A DNA stretch of 64,000 nucleotides from PSRF01 sp051000815. Its GTDB lineage: Bacteria > Acidobacteriota > Blastocatellia > Pyrinomonadales > Pyrinomonadaceae. Location: assembly GCA_051000815.1 (NCBI GenBank), contig JBPCNX010000098.1, forward strand, positions 62,001 through 126,000, in the 5' to 3' direction. Positions 51,178 through 59,331 of the stretch are shown here, in pieces; position 1 is the first letter of the stretch; each line of letters begins with the position of its first letter. Both the position numbers and the translations under genes were made by a program. The notes beneath the pieces are model-generated. The model did not search any database and was not told where the DNA came from. It was given only the letters and a program-made list of their open reading frames with translations.

Positions 51178-51345
51178 GCAGTAGCCAGTAGGCAGAAGGC
51201 AGAAGGCACAAGGCAGAAGGTATAGGCGAAGTAAGAAGAAGGTAAGACCAGATCGTTATGAAATCGAGAGTTCTGAAAAGCGTGTCGGATTCGAGAGTTG
51301 CCTACTACCTTCTTGTTTCTGTGTGTTGCCTCCTTCCCATCAGCC
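51172..51345. repeat. Word array GCAGAAGG, with reverse words inside the next gene
   Basis: From 51172 a run of GCAGTAGCCAGTAGGCAGAAGG-type words to about 51225. Reverse words (TTGCCTACTACCTTCTTG, then GTGTTGCCTCCTTCCC) occur at 51298-51340, inside the signal-peptide part of the DUF3298 gene. The pairing is looser than in other arrays, so the second half may be coincidence. Confidence 0.55.
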
Positions 51346-52424
51346 AAAGCGCTTGTCGACAGCCGATAAAACGATCCGCAAGAGTAGAAGTCATCAATGA
51401 ACCACAGACTGCCGCAGGTGGAGTTACGCCGGCGCTGGAAACCAAATACTTTCGCGGTTCGATTGGCAGCACGCTTGGGCTGCAAGTGAAACTGATCCGC
51501 GATGGCGAAAAGCTGCTTGGCAGTTACTACTATCAGAAAATCGGTAAGAAAATTGATTTGCGCGGCAGTATCGATCAGTACAGCAATGTAGTCTTGGATG
51601 AGTTTGACGCATCGGGTAAACAGACCGGAACGTTTAAGGGGCTTTGGAGCACTGATGAAGACGGGCTGCTCAAGATTGCAGGCAATTGGACGCCTCCGAA
51701 CGGTGGTCAACAGACTGCCTTTTCTCTTCATCAGGAGCCGATTGAGTTTACCGGGCCGGTGGAGATTGCTACCAAACAGATCAGGGAAAACAACAAGAAG
51801 CTGAAGTATGAGATTGGTGTTGAGTACCCGCAGATCACCGGTTCTACAAATCCTGCTGTGGAGAAATTCAACCAGCAGGCGAAGGCCCATGTGACAAAAG
51901 AAGTAAGTGAGTTTCGCGCTGCAGTGGCCGAATCGGCAGCAGAAGAAATCGCAACCACATCAGGAAGCGACTTCGGGATCGGCTACACCGTCGCAATCGC
52001 GCGCGACGATCTGATCAGCGTCGAGTTTGACGCCGGCAGTTACTACCGCGGCGCGGCGCATCCTAATTCCTATTCGCGGGTAATCAACTTCGATCTGAAA
52101 AACGGGAAGCCCCTGCGGCTGGCTGATCTGTTCAAGCCTGGCGCCAGGTATCTACAAGTCATCGCCAACTACTGCATGAAGGATTTGAAAAAGCAGTCAA
52201 AGGCCAAAGACGACATGCTCGACGACACTTCAATCCAGGAGGGCGCCCGTCCGGTTCTGAAGAATTATCGAAGCTGGACGATTACAAAAAAAGGCCTGGG
52301 GGTAAATTTCGATTCGTATCAGGTAGGGCCTTATGTAGCCGGTCCGCAATTCGTCATGGTTCCCTATTCTGCGCTCAAAGACATCATCAAACCTGACGGG
52401 CCTGTGGCGCAATACGTTAAATAG
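51258..52424 (+). CDS. Lipoprotein with DUF3298/DUF4163-type domain
   Basis: A probable lipoprotein of 388 residues: hydrophobic segment (AYYLLVSVCCLLPISQSAC) with a lipobox-like SQSAC, Cys at about 33. Residues about 55-155 form a beta-rich region; about 170-385 match the DUF4163/DUF3298 (RsiV-like) pair (EIGVEYPQITGSTNPAVEKF; GAAHPNSYSRVINFDLKNGK). The RsiV relatives bind lysozyme in Bacillus, but most members have no known role. The signal peptide is coded partly by words that mirror the array just upstream. Confidence 0.82.
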   Translation: MKSRVLKSVSDSRVAYYLLVSVCCLLPISQSACRQPIKRSARVEVINEPQTAAGGVTPALETKYFRGSIGSTLGLQVKLIRDGEKLLGSYYYQKIGKKIDLRGSIDQYSNVVLDEFDASGKQTGTFKGLWSTDEDGLLKIAGNWTPPNGGQQTAFSLHQEPIEFTGPVEIATKQIRENNKKLKYEIGVEYPQITGSTNPAVEKFNQQAKAHVTKEVSEFRAAVAESAAEEIATTSGSDFGIGYTVAIARDDLISVEFDAGSYYRGAAHPNSYSRVINFDLKNGKPLRLADLFKPGARYLQVIANYCMKDLKKQSKAKDDMLDDTSIQEGARPVLKNYRSWTITKKGLGVNFDSYQVGPYVAGPQFVMVPYSALKDIIKPDGPVAQYVK

Positions 52425-52439
52425 AACCTCGAGTACTCA

Positions 52440-52658
52440 ATGAACCGCGGGATCGGCATACTCGTGATTGTCGGAGGCATTGGCCTTGTACTGGTCGGTT
52501 TCTTAATTTACTCCGGGGGCTTCAACTGGTTTGGACGGCTGCCTGGAGATATCAGGTACGAAGGTAAGCGAACACATATTTATGTGCCGATCGTCTCGAT
52601 GTTGCTTGTCTCGTTTGTCTTAAGTTTGATCTTCTACTTGATCAGGAAGTTCTTTTAG
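52440..52658 (+). CDS. Small DUF2905 membrane protein
   Basis: A 72-residue protein with two membrane helices (about 5-27 and 49-69), joined by the conserved loop GGFNWFGRLPGDIRYEGKRT that marks DUF2905. The function is unknown in the family. It starts 15 nt after the DUF3298 lipoprotein stop on the same strand, so the two are probably co-transcribed. Confidence 0.88.
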   Translation: MNRGIGILVIVGGIGLVLVGFLIYSGGFNWFGRLPGDIRYEGKRTHIYVPIVSMLLVSFVLSLIFYLIRKFF

Positions 52659-52678
52659 AGGAAGAACAATCTTTAATT

Positions 52679-52894
52679 AGTCGCGTAGCGGACGAATGAA
52701 TGTAGCCCAGCACTTCAGTGCTGGATCAGTGTGAAAAGAGAATCCAGTCCGCGGTAGCGGACGACTGATCTCATTACGAAGCCCGCGAGCCAGTTTACTA
52801 ACTTCAGCCGTCCGCTAGCGGACTAGTTCCAGCAGCGAACCTACTCCCAGCACTCAAAGTGCTGGGCTATTATCATTCGTCCGCTGCGCGGACT
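52679..52894. repeat. Composite nested palindrome (copy 2)
   Basis: Same order of parts as 38109-38306: outer left 52679-52726 (GCGTAGCGGACGAATGAATG, then CCCAGCACTTCAGTGCTGG), inner left 52745-52771 (GTCCGCGGTAGCGGACGACT), inner right 52801-52826, outer right 52844-52894 (CCCAGCACTCAAAGTGCTGGG, then GTCCGCTGCGCGGAC). It fills the gap between two convergent genes. Confidence 0.87.
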
Positions 52895-52931
52895 GTTTGA
52901 GCCCAACCTCCGCGAAGCGTTGCCCTTTTCT

Positions 52932-54200
52932 TCACGCTGCCTCGACGAGGCCCGGCCCCGAGTAGTCCGCGGCATGCACGCGTGAAAAGTAAAGCGCCAA
53001 AACAAAAGCCAGAAACATAATTAGTGCACCAGTCCAGAACGTGACCATGAGGGAATGATCGCTCATGTGGTGGGGAATTCCATCCGCGCCTTGATACTGA
53101 GTGTTGCTGTGTATTAGCAATGCTGCTATTGAGGGTCCAACAGCGCGAGCCAGACTTCCTACCGATTGCGTCACACCCAGGACACTGCCTTGTTCCGCGG
53201 GCCCCACACTCTTTGACGCCAAACTGGTTAGTGCCGGCGTCGAAAGCGAGTTCCCCAGCGAGAAGATTCCCCCGCCAATCAGCAATCCCACCAGACCGCC
53301 TGCTTGGGGCCCGACGAATGGAACGGCAAAAAGACTTCCGGCAAAGAGAAGTGCGCCGACAATCACGAGGCGCAATTCGCCGAAGCGTCTTACCAGTTTG
53401 CCTATTAGTCCGCCCTGAATGATTACGGCGATGACGCCCACATACGCGAAGAGGTAGCCGTTGTGGTGGGCATCATAACCGAAACGAAACATCGTGTAGA
53501 GCGAGAACGACGTTGTCATAATCGAAAACGCCACAATGAAGAGAAAGTAAATTACGAGCACGAAACCCAGGCGTGGTTGTTTGAGTGATCTGATTAACTG
53601 GGCGAATCCGCGTCCGCCCGCGGCGGAAACTCGTGCGGGATGATCGGGAGTCACCGTTTCCGGCAGAGTGAAATAGAGCAACAGCGCATTGGCAAAACAT
53701 AATCCCGCCGCAAACAGAAAGGGGACATGAATGCCCCAGCGACTCAGGATGCCGCCAATAGCCGGACCGAATATGAAGCCGAGACCGAATGCCGCTCCGA
53801 GCAACCCCATGCCCTTGGCACGATCTTCTTTCGTGGTGATGTCAGCGATGTAAGCTTGGGCCGTCGAAATGTTGCCGCCGGAGATGCCGTCGAGGATGCG
53901 TCCGAGAAACAGCATCCAGAGCGTGGTGGCGAAACCCAGAATCAGGAAACCAATTCCCGTGCCGATGATGGAGACGAGCAAGACTGGCCTTCTACCGTGT
54001 TTATCTGAGAGACGACCGAGGACCGGCGAGAAGATCAACTGCATGACCGAATAAGACGCGAAGAGTAATCCCACCGTGCGAGGGGTACCATTAAACGTCG
54101 TGCCTTCGGCGTAGTAAGGGAGGACCGGAATAACGATGCCGAAGCCGAGCAGGTCGATAAAGACTGTAGTGAATATGACGACCAGTGGGGAGCGCTTCAT
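52932..54200 (-). CDS. MFS efflux transporter (TetA-like)
   Basis: A 422-residue inner-membrane antiporter with 12 helices. Motif A GRLSDKHGRRPVLL follows helix 2, and DLLGFGIVIPVLPYYAEG and RILDGISGGNISTAQAYIAD place it in the DHA1 group near tetracycline exporters. Many such proteins export unknown small molecules; resistance to any drug is not shown by sequence alone. Word arrays lie on its start side (54199-54388) and a nested palindrome on its end side. Confidence 0.87.
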   Translation of the reverse strand: MKRSPLVVIFTTVFIDLLGFGIVIPVLPYYAEGTTFNGTPRTVGLLFASYSVMQLIFSPVLGRLSDKHGRRPVLLVSIIGTGIGFLILGFATTLWMLFLGRILDGISGGNISTAQAYIADITTKEDRAKGMGLLGAAFGLGFIFGPAIGGILSRWGIHVPFLFAAGLCFANALLLYFTLPETVTPDHPARVSAAGGRGFAQLIRSLKQPRLGFVLVIYFLFIVAFSIMTTSFSLYTMFRFGYDAHHNGYLFAYVGVIAVIIQGGLIGKLVRRFGELRLVIVGALLFAGSLFAVPFVGPQAGGLVGLLIGGGIFSLGNSLSTPALTSLASKSVGPAEQGSVLGVTQSVGSLARAVGPSIAALLIHSNTQYQGADGIPHHMSDHSLMVTFWTGALIMFLAFVLALYFSRVHAADYSGPGLVEAA

Positions 54201-54388
54201 CGTGAGTCGTAAATAGTGAATCGTGAAATAGTGGATCGTGGAATCCTGAATCCTAAATAGTGAATCGTAAATAGGTGTCGAGCTATTTCTGGTGAAAACC
54301 CTTATCGAATCGATTTGCTACTCACGATTCTCCAATTCTCGATTTCACGATTTACGATTCACGAAGTCACGACTTACGATTCACGAGT
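54199..54388. repeat. Inverted word array, GATTCACGATTTACGATT family
   Basis: Left 54199-54275 (GTGAGTCGTAAATAGTGAAT and on), right 54317-54388 (ATTTCACGATTTACGATTCA and on). It overlaps the start codon of the TetA-like gene at one end and touches the stop codon of the doxX-like gene at the other. The family also supplies the outer arms at 48698/49163 and words near 57085. Confidence 0.85.
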
Positions 54389-54825
54389 TAGCGTTTACGA
54401 CCGCTCGACAGCGCCAGATCGATGGAAGCGATCCCACCGCCCGATATTAAAAGCGCCAGCGACATCGCGAAAAGCGCGAGCGGATATTCAATCCCACTCT
54501 TGGAAGCAAAGAATGCGGGCCAGTGCACGCCCAGGACTGCGACCCCCATTGTGCAGGCGAGAAAGAAGGCGGCGACTCGTGTGAGCAAGCCGAAGAAAAG
54601 CAGAACGCCGCCGATTAACTCCGAGAGTGCAGCCGCGCCCATCCAGAGCCACGACGGCCTCATAAAAGAATAAGGAGCGGAAGCGGAGATGAACCTGGAA
54701 AATCCGGGACCTTCCCAGCTGCCTAACACTTTTTGCGCTCCGTGGGCGACAAATATCGCCGCCAACGTCAAACGCAGCGGCAATGTAATCCATAAAGGTG
54801 AAGTGGCAATGATTCTACGAAACAT
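54388..54825 (-). CDS. DoxX-family membrane protein
   Basis: A 145-residue inner-membrane protein with four helices. It has the family pattern LRLTLAAIFVAHGAQKVLG near the start and ELIGGVLLFFGLLTRVAAF in the middle, close to the DoxX/SURF4 group. Members are linked to quinone- or thiol-related redox stress, but a reaction is rarely known. The gene is upstream of the TetA-like gene on the same strand, but the word array lies between them. No ribosome site stands out. Confidence 0.87.
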   Translation of the reverse strand: MFRRIIATSPLWITLPLRLTLAAIFVAHGAQKVLGSWEGPGFSRFISASAPYSFMRPSWLWMGAAALSELIGGVLLFFGLLTRVAAFFLACTMGVAVLGVHWPAFFASKSGIEYPLALFAMSLALLISGGGIASIDLALSSGRKR

Positions 54826-54875
54826 TTAAGACGACCTCGATTAGTTGTTTTGGGTTGGCACATAGTAAGGCAGCG

Positions 54876-55012
54876 AACAGCAGACAGCAAACAGCAGACA
54901 GCAGACAGCAGGCAGCAGGCAGCAGACAGCAGACAGCACCTGCTCGCGGCATTAATGAATGGCTTTCAAGCTTGAGGCGGGGACAGGGTCCACCTTCCTA
55001 ACCTGCAAATTC
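54876..55012. repeat. CAGCAGACAG tandem words and a shared GC-rich segment
   Basis: 54876-54942 is a run of 7-nt words (CAGCAGACAGCAAACAGCAG type) without an obvious reverse half. It is followed at 54970-55012 by CTTGAGGCGGGGACAGGGTC and ACCTTCCTAACCTGCAAATT, similar to the right outer arm of the palindrome at 49098-49156, so that arm may occur here as a solo copy. Confidence 0.6.
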
Positions 55013-55093
55013 CCTCGGGGTTCGTAGTAACATACAATTTCTCCCGCAGTATCCGTTCACGCGCAACATCCGATAGAGAAGGGGCAAAGGATT

Positions 55094-56950
55094 ATGCTTC
55101 GAGGAAGTTTCCCTGCTTTTCGACTAGCTCTAATTATTCTTGTCTGTGCGCTGCCGATCGGCGCACAACAAGCTGGCTCGCGTGGGCCCGTGCCCGAGAT
55201 AGCGTTCACTGTCTCCATGCCTAAGCCGCACACTCATATGCTTGAAGTTGAAATTCGAGTGAAGCGCGCAGCGCCGGCGCCCGCGGAAGAGTTTCTCGTC
55301 ATGCCAGTCTGGACCCCGGGCTCTTACATGGTTCGGGAATTTGCGCGACATGTTCAGAATTTTGCGGCCCAGGATTCAACGGGACGGGCCCTGCAGTGGG
55401 AGAAAACCAATAAGAACACGTGGCGCGTGGTGACTCAGAATGCTCGCGAATGGCAAGCGAGCTACCGCGTTTATGCGAACGAACTCTCAGTACGTACCAA
55501 TCAACTCAATTCGGATCATGCCTTTTGGAACAATGCCGCGCTGCTCATGTACCTGGATGGTTTTTTGCAAGCGCCTTCAACCTTGCGCGTGCAGGCGCCG
55601 CAACCCTGGAAGATAGCCACCGGTCTGCCGGCGGCGGGCAGGAACACCTTTCGCGCCGAGAATTTCGACATGCTCTACGACTCGCCGGTTGAGGTAAGCA
55701 ACTTCCGAACGATCTCCTTTGACGTTAAGGGAGTGCCTCACCGGATCGTCATCGATGGTGAAGGTAACTACGACGCCGAGAGACTCAGACGCGATGTGCA
55801 AAAGATTGTCGCAGCTTCCGTTGAATTGATGGGCGGTGAAATTCCTTATCGCGACTACACGTTCATTCTTCATCTCAGAGCGAATACAGGAGGCGGACTC
55901 GAACATCTAAACTCGACGGCACTCGGTTTTCGCCGTTTCGGTTTCAAACCGGAGAGCAGCTATCGTGGTTTTCTATCGCTTGTGGCTCACGAATTTTTCC
56001 ATGTCTGGAATGTTAAGCGTATCCGGCCGGACGCGCTCGGACCATTCGATTACACGAAAGAAAACTACACGAAACTGCTCTGGGTAGCCGAAGGCATTAC
56101 CAGTTACTACGAAAGCATCATTCTGCGACGCGCGGGATTGATCACTGAAAAAGAGCATCTCGCGGCGGTGGCCGGGGCTTTTCAGTCTCTTCAGAAGATA
56201 CCCGGGCGCATGGTTATGACCGTGGAAGAGGCAAGCTTTGATAGCTGGATAAAGTTTTACCGTCAGGACGAAAATGCTGTGAACTCGCAAGTCGACTATT
56301 ACGATAAGGGAGCAATTCTGGGATTGCTGCTCGATCTGGAAATCCGCAAGCTGAGTAAGAATTCGAAATCTCTCGACGACGTGATGCGCCATCTCTATAC
56401 CGAGTTCTTTAAACAGAATCGTAACTACACGCCTGCCGATTTCCAGCGAATAAGCGAACAGATGGGCGGCGCAGGTATGGATGAGTTTTTCTCGCGCTAC
56501 GTGCGCGGCCGTGATGAGCTTGATTACAACCGTGGGTTAAGCGTTGCAGGACTGCAGCTGGATACGAGCGAGGCTGTGGAATTGGCCAAAGCGCAGGAGA
56601 AAGCCTATCTCGGAGCGGATCTCAACCAGGAAGCCGATCGGTTGATGGTCACCCGAGTCTATGCGGGCTCGCCCGCTTATGAACAAGGTTTGAACTCGGG
56701 CGATCAAATCGTCGCCTTAGACAACATGCGGGTCACCAAAGACTTCTTTGACGCACGACTGGCTGAGAAGCGATCTGGCCAACTCGCTATTCTGACAATT
56801 TTTCGTTTCGACGATCTCAGTTCATTACCGATCAAGCTGGGTTCGTCCAGCGATGCGATTTATCGCATCGTAGCTGTGACTAATCCCACTGGTGAACAGC
56901 AGCGGGTTTATCAATCATGGTTGAGCGCGCCACTCGTTCCTTCGAAGTAG
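55094..56950 (+). CDS. M61-family metallopeptidase with PDZ domain
   Basis: A secreted zinc peptidase of 618 residues, related to glycyl aminopeptidase. A signal peptide (about 1-24, PIGAQQ) is followed by the M61 N-terminal beta domain (TVSMPKPHTHMLEVEI; MPVWTPGSYMVREFARHV), the catalytic domain with zinc site HEFFH (His299, Glu300, His303) and the third ligand in the AEGITSYYE helix, and a C-terminal PDZ-like domain (about 520-600, AGSPAYEQGLNSGDQIVALD). It acts outside the cytoplasm on peptides. A purine-rich AAGGGGCAAAGG precedes the ATG. It is monocistronic. Confidence 0.93.
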   Translation: MLRGSFPAFRLALIILVCALPIGAQQAGSRGPVPEIAFTVSMPKPHTHMLEVEIRVKRAAPAPAEEFLVMPVWTPGSYMVREFARHVQNFAAQDSTGRALQWEKTNKNTWRVVTQNAREWQASYRVYANELSVRTNQLNSDHAFWNNAALLMYLDGFLQAPSTLRVQAPQPWKIATGLPAAGRNTFRAENFDMLYDSPVEVSNFRTISFDVKGVPHRIVIDGEGNYDAERLRRDVQKIVAASVELMGGEIPYRDYTFILHLRANTGGGLEHLNSTALGFRRFGFKPESSYRGFLSLVAHEFFHVWNVKRIRPDALGPFDYTKENYTKLLWVAEGITSYYESIILRRAGLITEKEHLAAVAGAFQSLQKIPGRMVMTVEEASFDSWIKFYRQDENAVNSQVDYYDKGAILGLLLDLEIRKLSKNSKSLDDVMRHLYTEFFKQNRNYTPADFQRISEQMGGAGMDEFFSRYVRGRDELDYNRGLSVAGLQLDTSEAVELAKAQEKAYLGADLNQEADRLMVTRVYAGSPAYEQGLNSGDQIVALDNMRVTKDFFDARLAEKRSGQLAILTIFRFDDLSSLPIKLGSSSDAIYRIVAVTNPTGEQQRVYQSWLSAPLVPSK

Positions 56951-57015
56951 GGTTGGCATGGCTGAGCCTGAGACAACTTACCTACCGATAAAATCGGTGG
57001 GTTATTTTCAGGCGT

Positions 57016-57032
57016 CCGCTTGCGCGGACTCA
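57016..57032. repeat. Solo GTCCGC-type hairpin
   Basis: CGTCCGCTTGCGCGGACTC forms one short hairpin of the kind that builds the composite elements at 38109 and 52679, here alone. Words of the CACGATT family follow at about 57085-57112 before the next gene. Confidence 0.6.
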
Positions 57033-57146
57033 AAATTGACTTTTTGTGAAAAGTTCCGAGGGAGTGCCGCTTTCAGGTTTCCGATTGACGATTTACGGTT
57101 TACCCTTCACGATTCAATTGCTGACAATCGCAGTTGGCAATCTACA

Positions 57147-57932
57147 ATGACAACCCCCGATCCTTATCAACACATCAAATTCAATGTCGACGATCGCGTC
57201 GCTCGAGTTAGCTTTGCGCGACCGCCGCTGAATATCTTTAACATTGCAATGATGCGCGAGATTGGCGCCGCTCTCGCGTCGTTGACCCAACAGCGTAATA
57301 TCGTAGCCATTGTCTTCGCGGCCGAGAAGGATTGCCGGGCGTTCAGCGCGGGAGTGGCGGTTGAAGAACATGTCCCTGACACGGTCTATCAAATGCTCGA
57401 TTCGTTTCATGGCATTTTTCGTCAACTCGAACAACTTGGACGACCAACAATTGCGGTGGTCGCGGGCTCCGCGTTGGGCGGGGGCTGTGAGCTGGTAGCC
57501 GCTTGCGACATTGTGATCGCTGATGAGCGGGCGCGCTTTGGCCAGCCGGAGATCAAGCTCGGAGTATTTCCTCCAGTTGCCGCGTTGCTGCTGCCGCGAA
57601 TTATTGGCGATAAACGCGCTCGCGAACTGATCCTTACCGGTGAATTGATTGATGCCGCTGAGGCGGCACGTATGGGGCTGGTCAACCATCTCGTTCCCAG
57701 CAGCCAACTGGAAAAGAAAGTTAATGAAGTGCTTGCCAAGCTCCGCGAGCTTTCGGCCACTGCGTTGGAAATGACTCGGAGAGCGCTGGATCTGGGTCGG
57801 GGTCGTACGATCGAGGCAGCCCTCAAGGAAATCGAGGACTTCTATCTTCACGAATTAATGAAGACAAGTGACGCCGAGGAAGGTATCAACGCGTTTATGA
57901 AGAAAAGGAAACCGTCATGGCGGAATCGTTAG
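57147..57932 (+). CDS. Enoyl-CoA hydratase/isomerase family protein
   Basis: A crotonase-fold protein of 261 residues. The oxyanion-hole motifs are present (AFSAGVAVEEH and GSALGGGCELVAACD), followed by FGQPEIKLGVFPPVAALLLP. The AFSAGV-EEH-P pattern resembles dienoyl-CoA hydratases (cyclohexadiene-carbonyl-CoA type) more than classic FadB; the exact substrate is unknown. I place the start at the ATG at 57147; the open frame runs 63 codons upstream through repeats. The gene ends just before a word array. Confidence 0.87.
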   Translation: MTTPDPYQHIKFNVDDRVARVSFARPPLNIFNIAMMREIGAALASLTQQRNIVAIVFAAEKDCRAFSAGVAVEEHVPDTVYQMLDSFHGIFRQLEQLGRPTIAVVAGSALGGGCELVAACDIVIADERARFGQPEIKLGVFPPVAALLLPRIIGDKRARELILTGELIDAAEAARMGLVNHLVPSSQLEKKVNEVLAKLRELSATALEMTRRALDLGRGRTIEAALKEIEDFYLHELMKTSDAEEGINAFMKKRKPSWRNR

Positions 57933-57942
57933 CCGGCGGCGG

Positions 57943-58165
57943 CGCGGGGACACGGAGACGCGGAGACGCGGAGATGGGGAGATGGGGAGACAGGAGACGC
58001 GGGGACGCGGAGAGATAGGGACGGAGTCGCGATGACAAACCGAGACACTCAGGTAAGTTTTAGCTCTCAATCCCCCCGTCTTCTCATCTCCCTGTCTCCC
58101 CATCTCCCCGCCCCCCGTCCCCGCTTCTCCACGTCCCCCTGTCCCCGCGTCCCCACGTCTCTATT
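57943..58165. repeat. Inverted word array, GGAGACGCGGAGAC family, entering a gene start
   Basis: Left 57943-58020 (ACGGAGACGCGGAGACGCGG and on), right 58068-58165 (CCGTCTTCTCATCTCCCTGT and on). The right half lies inside the reading frame of the M48 peptidase gene, which begins at 58032 within the loop. The family recurs at 59036-59224, on the other side of the same gene. Confidence 0.87.
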
Positions 58166-59030
58166 CTTAGTTCTCACGTTGCTTGCAGGCAGCGTCAACG
58201 CGAGTGCTCAGGCCAAGCGGCCGCAAAAAAGGACCTCACAGTCCAGTCACGCGCGCGAAGTCATGACTCCCGAAGCGCGTGAGATGGTGGAACGCGCGAT
58301 TGAGGTCGCCTGCACCGAGCGCAAGCGAGATCCCAAAGGCAGTGTTCCCATCGATGATATGCAGGGACGCCTCTCGCTGCCGGTGCAAAGCGTGGAAGCT
58401 GTTGCCGGAGCCGAACGGGCCCAACGACTCTTACCAGTTGCCAAGACCCTCGTGATCCAGTCTCTCAACCAGCTGGCGACGGAATACAAATTCTCCTCAA
58501 CAAGCTCGCGGTCAAATCTGCAACAGGCTATCCGCCGCATCCGCATGGTAAGAAGAATCAAGCCGGATATGGAGTCGCGCGACAATGCATCCGTGTTACT
58601 CAGAAACCCGGTGACCATCACCTTCGGCACGATATTTCTTGCCGGCTTACCTTCGGACGAAGGAATGATTAGCGTGTTGAGCCATGAGTTGGTACACATT
58701 GCGGATGGCGACAATGCCAGTTTGCGAATTCTTTACCGGGCGATTGGCAATCGGGCCTCAGGCTTAACCGGCTTGAGTATTAGCGGTCAAAAAGCGGAGG
58801 AACTAACCTGCGACCTGATAGGCGCAGTCGCGGCCCGAGGGTTTGTCGCAGACTCGCCGGGTTATGATCCACTCGCCAGAAGACTCTCTCGCGCTGTAGC
58901 ACATAACTGCGTCGCTGAAGACGAGGGCGACGAAGATCATCTCTCACCGCGAAATACGATTCGCGCCCTGCTGTCCTTGAATCCCACACTGACTCGCGAA
59001 CTCGTCTACGGACGTGAGATCAGAAGATAG
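58032..59030 (+). CDS. M48-type zinc metallopeptidase with repeat-encoded N-terminus
   Basis: A 332-residue protein. The zinc site HELVH (His218-Glu219-xx-His222) sits in SVLSHELVHIADGDNASL, and the later EELTCDLIGAVAA resembles the third-ligand helix of M48-like peptidases. Residues about 48-61 (LFLVLTLLAGSVNASA) look like a signal-peptide core, but the 45 residues before it are Ser/Pro/Arg-rich (SPHLPAPRPRFSTSPCPRVP), exactly the translation of the right half of a word array. GGAG precedes the ATG. It probably acts outside the cytoplasm; the long N-terminus is odd and may come from array invasion. Confidence 0.8.
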   Translation: MTNRDTQVSFSSQSPRLLISLSPHLPAPRPRFSTSPCPRVPTSLFLVLTLLAGSVNASAQAKRPQKRTSQSSHAREVMTPEAREMVERAIEVACTERKRDPKGSVPIDDMQGRLSLPVQSVEAVAGAERAQRLLPVAKTLVIQSLNQLATEYKFSSTSSRSNLQQAIRRIRMVRRIKPDMESRDNASVLLRNPVTITFGTIFLAGLPSDEGMISVLSHELVHIADGDNASLRILYRAIGNRASGLTGLSISGQKAEELTCDLIGAVAARGFVADSPGYDPLARRLSRAVAHNCVAEDEGDEDHLSPRNTIRALLSLNPTLTRELVYGREIRR

Positions 59031-59035
59031 AAGCG

Positions 59036-59224
59036 CAGAGGCGGGGAGACGGGGAGAGGGACGCGGAGACACGGAGACGCGGAGAGGGGGAGATGAGGAG
59101 TTTCAAAATCATCGGAGTTGTTAAAGGCTCCATCTCCATGACACCTCTCCCTGTCTCCCGATTTCCGCGTCTCCCCATCCCTCGTCACCCCGTCCCCGTG
59201 TCTCCCCATCCCCTCGTCTCCCGG
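59036..59224. repeat. Inverted word array, GGAGACGCGGAGAC family (second copy)
   Basis: Left 59036-59096 (GGGAGACGGGGAGAGGGACG and on), right 59140-59224 (TCTCCCTGTCTCCCGATTTC and on). It sits 6 nt after the M48 gene stop. The remaining gap to 59331 shows nothing else. The M48 gene is thus flanked by two arrays of one family. Confidence 0.85.
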
Positions 59225-59331
59225 TCGCACCAAAGCACCTCATTGACACCCTGCAGCGGCCTACCTATCATCCGCGTGTTTCCAGGCTTTCATGATCTTT
59301 CCCCGATGAGTTTGACAAGTGTGACAGCAGA

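Noticed and set aside
57114..57851. 245-codon minus-strand frame opposite the enoyl-CoA hydratase
   Set aside because: Overlaps the whole crotonase domain on the other strand and has no signature of its own.
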